Of a stretch of 9,966 nucleotides of DNA, positions 6,220 through 9,966 are shown in pieces. Below the pieces are notes generated by a model. It had not been told where the DNA came from. It saw only the letters and a list, made by a program, of their open reading frames with translations, and did no database searches. Source of the stretch: Gemmatimonadota bacterium (GTDB lineage Bacteria; Gemmatimonadota; Gemmatimonadetes; Gemmatimonadales; Gemmatimonadaceae). The translations under genes were made by a program, and so were the position numbers. The stretch is taken from the NCBI GenBank assembly GCA_947457715.1, contig CANGXK010000060.1, positions 1 to 9,966 on the forward strand, in the 5' to 3' direction. The number at the start of each line of letters is the position of its first letter. Position 1 is the first letter of the stretch.

Positions 6220-8124
6220 CTACGCCGACGGCACGATGGCCGCACTGAATTCCGGCGTGTCGCGCGGCGCGGTCATCGCGGCCGGATTAAGAATGTCATC
6301 AAGCTGCTCGCGCGTGAGCAGTTGGCGCTCGAGCACGAGGTCGAACACTCCGCGGCCGCTGGCGAGTGCCGTCTTCGCAATGTCGGTCGCGATTTCGTAA
6401 CCGAGCACGGGCACGAGCGCCGTCACGATCCCGATCGAATGCTCCACGAAGTAACGCATGCGGTCGGCATTGGCGGTGATCCCGGTGACACACCGCTCGC
6501 GCAGCACGATGCACGCGTTGCGCAGCATGTCGATGCCACGTAGCAACCGATAGGCGATCACTGGTTCGAACGCGTTGAGCTGCAGTTGTCCGGCTTCCGC
6601 CGCCATCGTCACGGTGACGTCGCCGCCGATCACTTCGAAGCACACCTGATTCACCACTTCGGGAATGACCGGATTGACCTTACCCGGCATGATCGACGAG
6701 CCGGGCTGCATCGCTGGCAGATTGATCTCGCCGAAACCGGCGCGCGGTCCCGACGACAGCAGCCGGAGGTCATTGCAGATCTTCGACAGTTTCGTGGCGG
6801 TCCGCTTCATGACGCCGGAGAGCTGTACGAAGGCGCCCGTGTCACTCGTCGCTTCCACCAGGTCGAAGGCCGTGATCACGGGGACCTCGGCGATTGCCGC
6901 GAGGTGCCTGCACGCGAGTTCCGCATAGCCCGGCGGCGCATTGATGCCGGTGCCGATCGCCGTCGCGCCGAGATTGATCTCGCGAATGAGCGACTGCGCT
7001 TCGCCCAGCCGCTCCACGTCTTCCTGCAGCGTGTGGGAGAAGGCCATGAACTCCTGGCCGAGCGTCATGGGGACGGCGTCCTGCATCTGGGTGCGTCCCA
7101 TCTTGATCAGCGGCGCAAACTCGACGCCTTTGGCACCGAACGCGTCCGCCAGTCGGGCGAGCTCCACCCGGAAGCCCGAGAGGCTCTTGTGCAGGGCGAT
7201 GCGCACCGCCGTGGGATACACGTCGTTCGTGGACTGGCTGAGATTGACGTGATCGTTGGGCGAGATCACGTCGTAGGCGCCGCGGTGCTGGTTGCTGAGT
7301 TCGAGCGCGCGGTTCGCGATCACTTCGTTGGCGTTCATGTTCGTGGAGGTGCCGGCGCCTCCCTGAATCATGTCCACCAGAAAGTGCTCGTGATGGCGTC
7401 CGGCGCGAATTTCGCGGGCAGCACGGATGATCACATCGGCATGCTCCTTTTCCAGCAGACCGAGCTCGACGTTTGTCTGTGCGGCCGCTTCCTTGACCGC
7501 CGCCATCGCTTCGATGAGCACCGGGAACTCGCGGAGCGGAATGCCCGTGATCGGAAAATTCTCGAGCGCGCGCAGCGTTTGCACGCCGTAGAGTGCCTCG
7601 TAGGGCACGTCGCGCTCGCCGAGGAGATCGTGTTCCTGTCGCGTGCGATGGCCCCCGAAGCCGAGGGTGCGGCCGCGGCCGACCAGGGTCGCGTCGGCGC
7701 GGCGCAGGCGCGTGGAGATTGCGCGGGCGGCGCGGGCTACGAGCGCGGCGTAGAGCTGCGGCGCTTCGCGCGTGATGTCGTCGAGCTGGGCGCGGGCCAG
7801 CACCATGGCGGTGCCGGGCATGATCACGCGGGCAGTGGTGCCGTGGGCGGAGTCGTCGAGCAGCAGCCCTTCGCCGACCGCCTCACCCGCACCGAGCGTG
7901 ACCAGGCGCGTCGTTCGGCCGTCGGAAGATTTCTCGATCGCGACAGCGCCGCTGATCAGGATGGCGAAGCGCTGGCGGTCCTCGCCTTCGGTGAAGAGGG
8001 TGTCATCGGGGACCAGCGTGAGCGGCGTGACATGCCGCGAAAGCTTCCAGAGGTGCGCGTCGGTGAAGCCCTCGAGGAACAAGGTCGCGCGCAGCGCATC
8101 GGCGATTTCGGCCGGAGTCGTCAT
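6220..8124 (-). CDS. aspA: Aspartate ammonia-lyase with an N-terminal cyclic-nucleotide-binding-like domain
   Basis: A cytoplasmic enzyme of 634 residues, about 160 longer than ordinary aspartases (L-aspartate to fumarate + NH3). Residues about 163-634 are a complete aspartase/fumarase-superfamily lyase: the DLLGERDVP...YGVQTLRALENFPITG entry block, TSTNMNANE (259-267), QSTND (297-301), the flexible-loop signature GSSIMPGKVNP (475-485, catalytic Ser in this loop) and an intact C-terminal domain. QSTND followed by VYPT, and the DLLG...ALENF block, favour aspartase over fumarase. Residues about 10-125 look like a Crp-type cNMP-binding beta-roll: LEGFTDAHLWKL, FTEGE, FAILISGAVAI and the cassette GEGLLLDD...TTARV. 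The cassette Arg that normally contacts the cyclic phosphate appears replaced (Thr96). There is no helix-turn-helix after it, only a short basic linker (about 137-160). Start ATG 8124 is preferred; TTG 8169 would add 15 residues. There is no Shine-Dalgarno, and a C7 run abuts the ATG. It is divergent from the glycosylasparaginase gene. Confidence 0.9.
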   Translation of the reverse strand: MTTPAEIADALRATLFLEGFTDAHLWKLSRHVTPLTLVPDDTLFTEGEDRQRFAILISGAVAIEKSSDGRTTRLVTLGAGEAVGEGLLLDDSAHGTTARVIMPGTAMVLARAQLDDITREAPQLYAALVARAARAISTRLRRADATLVGRGRTLGFGGHRTRQEHDLLGERDVPYEALYGVQTLRALENFPITGIPLREFPVLIEAMAAVKEAAAQTNVELGLLEKEHADVIIRAAREIRAGRHHEHFLVDMIQGGAGTSTNMNANEVIANRALELSNQHRGAYDVISPNDHVNLSQSTNDVYPTAVRIALHKSLSGFRVELARLADAFGAKGVEFAPLIKMGRTQMQDAVPMTLGQEFMAFSHTLQEDVERLGEAQSLIREINLGATAIGTGINAPPGYAELACRHLAAIAEVPVITAFDLVEATSDTGAFVQLSGVMKRTATKLSKICNDLRLLSSGPRAGFGEINLPAMQPGSSIMPGKVNPVIPEVVNQVCFEVIGGDVTVTMAAEAGQLQLNAFEPVIAYRLLRGIDMLRNACIVLRERCVTGITANADRMRYFVEHSIGIVTALVPVLGYEIATDIAKTALASGRGVFDLVLERQLLTREQLDDILNPAAMTAPRDTPEFSAAIVPSA

Positions 8125-8266
8125 GGGGGGGAAATAGAGGTGGGGTACTGCTGCACGGAAGCTGCCCAACGAAGCGGCCTCTCGCCACCGCTGGCCTGAT
8201 GCGATATCGTCGGTTAGCAGAAAAGAAGACCATTCGCCCTACCACGCCGTCACCTGACCCCGTTCC

Positions 8267-8270
8267 GGAG
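8267..8270 (+). promoter_or_regulatory. Ribosome binding site that decides the glycosylasparaginase start
   Basis: GGAG at 8267-8270 is six bases before GTG 8277, an ideal spacing. The in-frame ATG 8199 has no such site. GTG 8277 also gives a compact Tat signal peptide (M-P-V-S-R-R-D-F-L). Confidence 0.6.
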
Positions 8271-8276
8271 CCTTCA

Positions 8277-9332
8277 GTGCCTGTGTCCCGTCGCGATTTT
8301 CTCGAGCGTGCCGCCGCGCTGGCCGCTGCTGGCTTCGTACCCCGTCTTCCCGAGGACTTCGGGCATGAATTGGGCCAGACGGTCGGTCCGGCACCCCTGC
8401 GCCCGGGTTTCCGCGGGCGCCCGCTGGTCGTGTCCTCGTCGAACGGCATCAAGGGCGTAAAAGTCGCCTACGACAAGATGCTCACGGGCGAAGACCCGCT
8501 CGACGCAGCCATCGCCGGCGTGAACTTGGTGGAGCTCGATCCGACCGATCAGTCGGTGGGGTTGGGCGGTTTGCCGAACGAGGAGGGGGTGGTGCAGCTC
8601 GACGCCTCCTGCATGCACGGTCCCACCCGCCGGGCCGGCTCGGTGGCCGCGATCGAGGGGATCGCCACGCCGTCGCTGGTGGCCAAGGCGGTCATGGACT
8701 ACACCGATCACGTCATGCTGGTCGGGGCCGGCGCCACCAAGTTCGCCAAAGCCATGGGCTTCACGGAGCAGAACCTCCTCACCGAGCAGTCGCGGCAGGA
8801 CTGGATGCGCTGGAAGTCTCGCCTGAACGCCAACGACGCGTGGCTCAATCACGACGAGGACATCACGATCAAGTTCACGACGGGCACGATCAACATGAAC
8901 GCCGTGAACGGGGCGGGCGACATCGGCTCGGTGACGACCACCAGCGGCATGGCGTGGAAGGTGCCCGGCCGCATCGGCGACTCGCCGGTGATCGGCGCGG
9001 GGCAGTACTGCGACAACCTGGTCGGCGCCGCCGGCAGCACGGGACGCGGCGAAGCAAACATCAAGACTTGCGCGTCGTTCCTGATCGTCGAGTTCATGCG
9101 CCAGGGCCTCGGGCCGCAGGAGGCCTGTCTCAAGACCCTCGAGCGGGTGGTGGCCATGACGGAAACGCGCCTGATGGGCCCCAACGGCCGCCCCAAGTTC
9201 GACCTCGAGTTCTACGCGCTGACCAAGGACGGTCGTTTCGGCGGGGCCACCCTGTATTCCGGTGGGAAGTTCGCGGTGTGCGATGAGAAAGGGGCAAGGC
9301 TGGAACAGGCGGCGTACCTGTTCGCGCGGTAG
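8277..9332 (+). CDS. N4-(beta-N-acetylglucosaminyl)-L-asparaginase (glycosylasparaginase family, Ntn hydrolase), Tat-exported
   Basis: A 351-residue enzyme expected to cleave the GlcNAc-Asn linkage, releasing L-aspartate and 1-amino-GlcNAc. It matures by self-cleavage that exposes an N-terminal Thr. Family blocks are PLVVSSSNG (49-57), the segment VELDPTDQSVGLGGLPNEEG (85-104), HVMLVGAGATKFA (145-157), the nucleophile region TTGTINM with Thr204, and KVPGRIGDSPVIGAGQYCDN (228-247), whose Arg and Asp bind the aspartyl carboxylate and amino groups. Two departures from characterised glycosylasparaginases are seen: the scissile pair is Gly203-Thr204, not Asp-Thr, and the substrate-site Trp of the VSTW motif is Ser55. 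The N-terminus carries a twin-arginine motif (SRRDFLE) and an Ala-rich hydrophobic stretch, so it should be exported folded. ATG 8199 is an alternative start that adds 26 residues. Related isoaspartyl peptidases and type III asparaginases are a less likely alternative. Confidence 0.87.
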   Translation: MPVSRRDFLERAAALAAAGFVPRLPEDFGHELGQTVGPAPLRPGFRGRPLVVSSSNGIKGVKVAYDKMLTGEDPLDAAIAGVNLVELDPTDQSVGLGGLPNEEGVVQLDASCMHGPTRRAGSVAAIEGIATPSLVAKAVMDYTDHVMLVGAGATKFAKAMGFTEQNLLTEQSRQDWMRWKSRLNANDAWLNHDEDITIKFTTGTINMNAVNGAGDIGSVTTTSGMAWKVPGRIGDSPVIGAGQYCDNLVGAAGSTGRGEANIKTCASFLIVEFMRQGLGPQEACLKTLERVVAMTETRLMGPNGRPKFDLEFYALTKDGRFGGATLYSGGKFAVCDEKGARLEQAAYLFAR

Positions 9333-9366
9333 CGAACTGCCAACTGCTGACGAACTGCCAACTGCT
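9333..9366 (+). repeat. Tandem 16-nt direct repeat after the glycosylasparaginase stop
   Basis: CGAACTGCCAACTGCT occurs twice, at 9333-9348 and 9351-9366, separated by GA (18-base period). The first copy begins immediately after the TAG stop. The second supplies the outer left arm of the large palindrome that follows. Confidence 0.85.
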
Positions 9367-9476
9367 TAGGAGGCAGGGAGGAGGGTCTCAGGGTGGAGGA
9401 CGCAGGATAGCGGCGTCGTGTCCCTGCCTCCTCCTTCCTGACACCCTCCCTCCTGCCTCCTAGGCAGTTGGCAGTT
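9353..9476. repeat. 124-nt imperfect palindrome (long stem-loop element)
   Basis: Bases 9353-9406 pair with 9423-9476 without any bulge. Of 54 positions, 47 are Watson-Crick, 3 are G-T wobbles and 4 are mismatches (9379/9450, 9387/9442, 9394/9435, 9401/9428). The loop is 9407-9422. The outer arm is the AACTGCCAACTGC / GCAGTTGGCAGTT core. The inner left arm is purine-rich (AGGAGGCAGGGAGGAGGG) and the right arm pyrimidine-rich. There is no coding potential, no T-tract after it, and no transposase nearby. It resembles a REP/MITE-like non-coding repeat, and could also terminate or attenuate transcription between the flanking + strand genes. Copy number elsewhere cannot be judged from this window. 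Confidence 0.8.
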
Positions 9477-9492
9477 GAAGAGTGCTCCCTAA

Positions 9493-9507
9493 GCCGTTGG
9501 CCGTTGC
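9493..9507 (+). repeat. Degenerate copy of the palindrome's outer repeat
   Basis: GCCGTTGGCCGTTG at 9493-9506 matches GCAGTTGGCAGTTG at 9464-9477 in 12 of 14 positions, and both differences are A to C at equivalent places in the two half-units. It lies between the palindrome and the leuS start. Confidence 0.5.
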
Positions 9508-9509
9508 AG

Positions 9510-9523
9510 TAAGTTGCGATATG
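9510..9523 (+). promoter_or_regulatory. Candidate leaderless promoter (-10) of leuS
   Basis: TAAGTT (9510-9515) lies five bases before ATG 9521, and there is no Shine-Dalgarno. The 14-base block to the ATG matches the one before ctaG (1067-1080) in 11 of 14 positions. No clear -35 element is visible. Confidence 0.35.
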
Positions 9524-9966
9524 TCCGAACCCACCCTCCCGACCCCCTACGCCCCGGCGCTGGTCGAGCCCAAGTGGCGCGCCCGCTGGGCCGAACGTGG
9601 CACGAACCACGCCGCCCTCGACAGCGCTGGGCGGCCGTTCTACGCGCTCATGATGTTCCCGTATCCGTCGGCCGAAGGGCTGCACGTGGGGAATCTGTTC
9701 GCGTTCACCGGCAGCGACATCTCGGCCCGCTATCACCGCCTGCTGGGACACGATGTGTTCCAGCCGCTGGGCTACGATGCGTTCGGGATCCACTCGGAGA
9801 ACTACGCGCTCAAGGTCGGCGCGCATCCGATGGAGCTCACGCCCAAGAACGTCGCGAATTTTCAGCGGCAGCTCGAGCGTGCGGGGTTGATGGTCGATTG
9901 GCGTCAGAAGGTCGACACGTCGCGCCCGGACTACTACAAGTGGACGCAGTGGGTCTTCCTGCAGCT
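9521..9966 (+). CDS. leuS: Leucyl-tRNA synthetase, 5' part (runs off the window)
   Basis: The first 148 codons of a class I aminoacyl-tRNA synthetase that charges tRNA-Leu in the cytoplasm. The start of the Rossmann catalytic domain is clear: FPYPSAEGLHVGN (46-58) contains the HIGH-box equivalent H55-V-G-N58. SDISARYHRLLGHDVFQPLGYDAFG (65-89) follows, then KNVANFQRQLERAGLMVDW (109-127) and a YYKWTQWVFLQ block. These are LeuRS positions, and spacing to the N-terminus is normal. Two features are off-consensus: the last HIGH residue is Asn, and the usual GWDAFGLPAE is GYDAFGIHSE (84-93). This suggests a divergent LeuRS branch. ATG 9521 gives the expected short N-terminal extension. The editing domain, KMSKS loop and anticodon domain lie outside the window, so ValRS/IleRS-like alternatives cannot be wholly excluded. 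Confidence 0.85.
   Translation, partial: MSEPTLPTPYAPALVEPKWRARWAERGTNHAALDSAGRPFYALMMFPYPSAEGLHVGNLFAFTGSDISARYHRLLGHDVFQPLGYDAFGIHSENYALKVGAHPMELTPKNVANFQRQLERAGLMVDWRQKVDTSRPDYYKWTQWVFLQ

Noticed and set aside
6586..8199. 537-codon open frame on the + strand, antisense to the aspartase
   Set aside because: Its product is a His/Arg/Glu/Asp-rich low-complexity sequence without any recognisable domain, and the minus strand encodes a fully conserved enzyme. This is the usual GC-rich antisense shadow.
8199..8276. ATG 8199 as the glycosylasparaginase start
   Set aside because: No ribosome binding site, and it adds a Lys/Pro-rich leader before the Tat motif. GTG 8277 has GGAG at ideal spacing. 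It is kept only as an alternative.
9353..9476. Insertion sequence remnant with terminal inverted repeats
   Set aside because: No transposase coding, no flanking target duplication that I can see, and the arms meet in a small loop with no cargo between them. A non-coding repeat is more likely.
9333..9520. CRISPR array
   Set aside because: The repeat units are too few, only 2 bases separate the direct copies, and the rest is a single palindrome. No cas genes are nearby.

Overview
The window is GC-rich chromosomal DNA, tightly packed with ordinary bacterial genes. There are no phage, transposase, CRISPR or rRNA/tRNA genes that I can see. The short five-helix cytochrome oxidase subunit III, the caa3-type CtaF/CtaG neighbours, the glycosylasparaginase with a GTINM-type catalytic site and the divergent leucyl-tRNA synthetase together suggest an aerobic, Gram-negative-type bacterium. 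Gemmatimonadota is my best guess, but it is inferred from protein flavour alone.

Region 1 (1-2525, + strand) is the tail of an aa3/caa3-type oxidase operon. It holds the 3' part of ctaE (subunit III), ctaF (subunit IV) and ctaG (assembly factor, possibly from its own leaderless promoter). A small SRPBCC-domain protein with a very basic N-terminal tail overlaps the ctaG stop codon by one base. Region 2 (2685-6087, + strand) is a three-gene unit with 1-nt overlap and 2-nt gap junctions: a lipoprotein of unknown function, a NagX/HGSNAT-like multi-pass sugar acetyltransferase, and a PBP4-type D-Ala-D-Ala carboxypeptidase/endopeptidase. All three products should act in or at the cell envelope.

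Region 3 (6088-8276) holds a convergent intergenic stretch with two GC-rich hairpins, then a minus-strand gene whose product fuses an N-terminal cyclic-nucleotide-binding-like domain to a full aspartate ammonia-lyase. Divergent from it, region 4 (8277-9332, + strand) encodes a Tat-exported glycosylasparaginase-family Ntn hydrolase. One enzyme would release L-aspartate from glycoasparagine-type substrates and the other would deaminate aspartate to fumarate and ammonia, so the pair looks like an aspartate/amino-sugar salvage module.

Region 5 (9333-9520) is intergenic. It contains a tandem 16-nt repeat, a 124-nt imperfect palindrome able to form a bulge-free 54-position stem, and a degenerate copy of the repeat core. 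Region 6 (9521 to the end) is the 5' part of a leucyl-tRNA synthetase gene with non-canonical active-site motifs.

The points most worth a second look are the CNB-aspartase fusion with its altered phosphate-binding cassette, the large palindrome, the matching TAARTT...GATATG motif directly before the ctaG and leuS starts, and the altered catalytic surroundings of the glycosylasparaginase. I do not see a clearly new multi-gene system.
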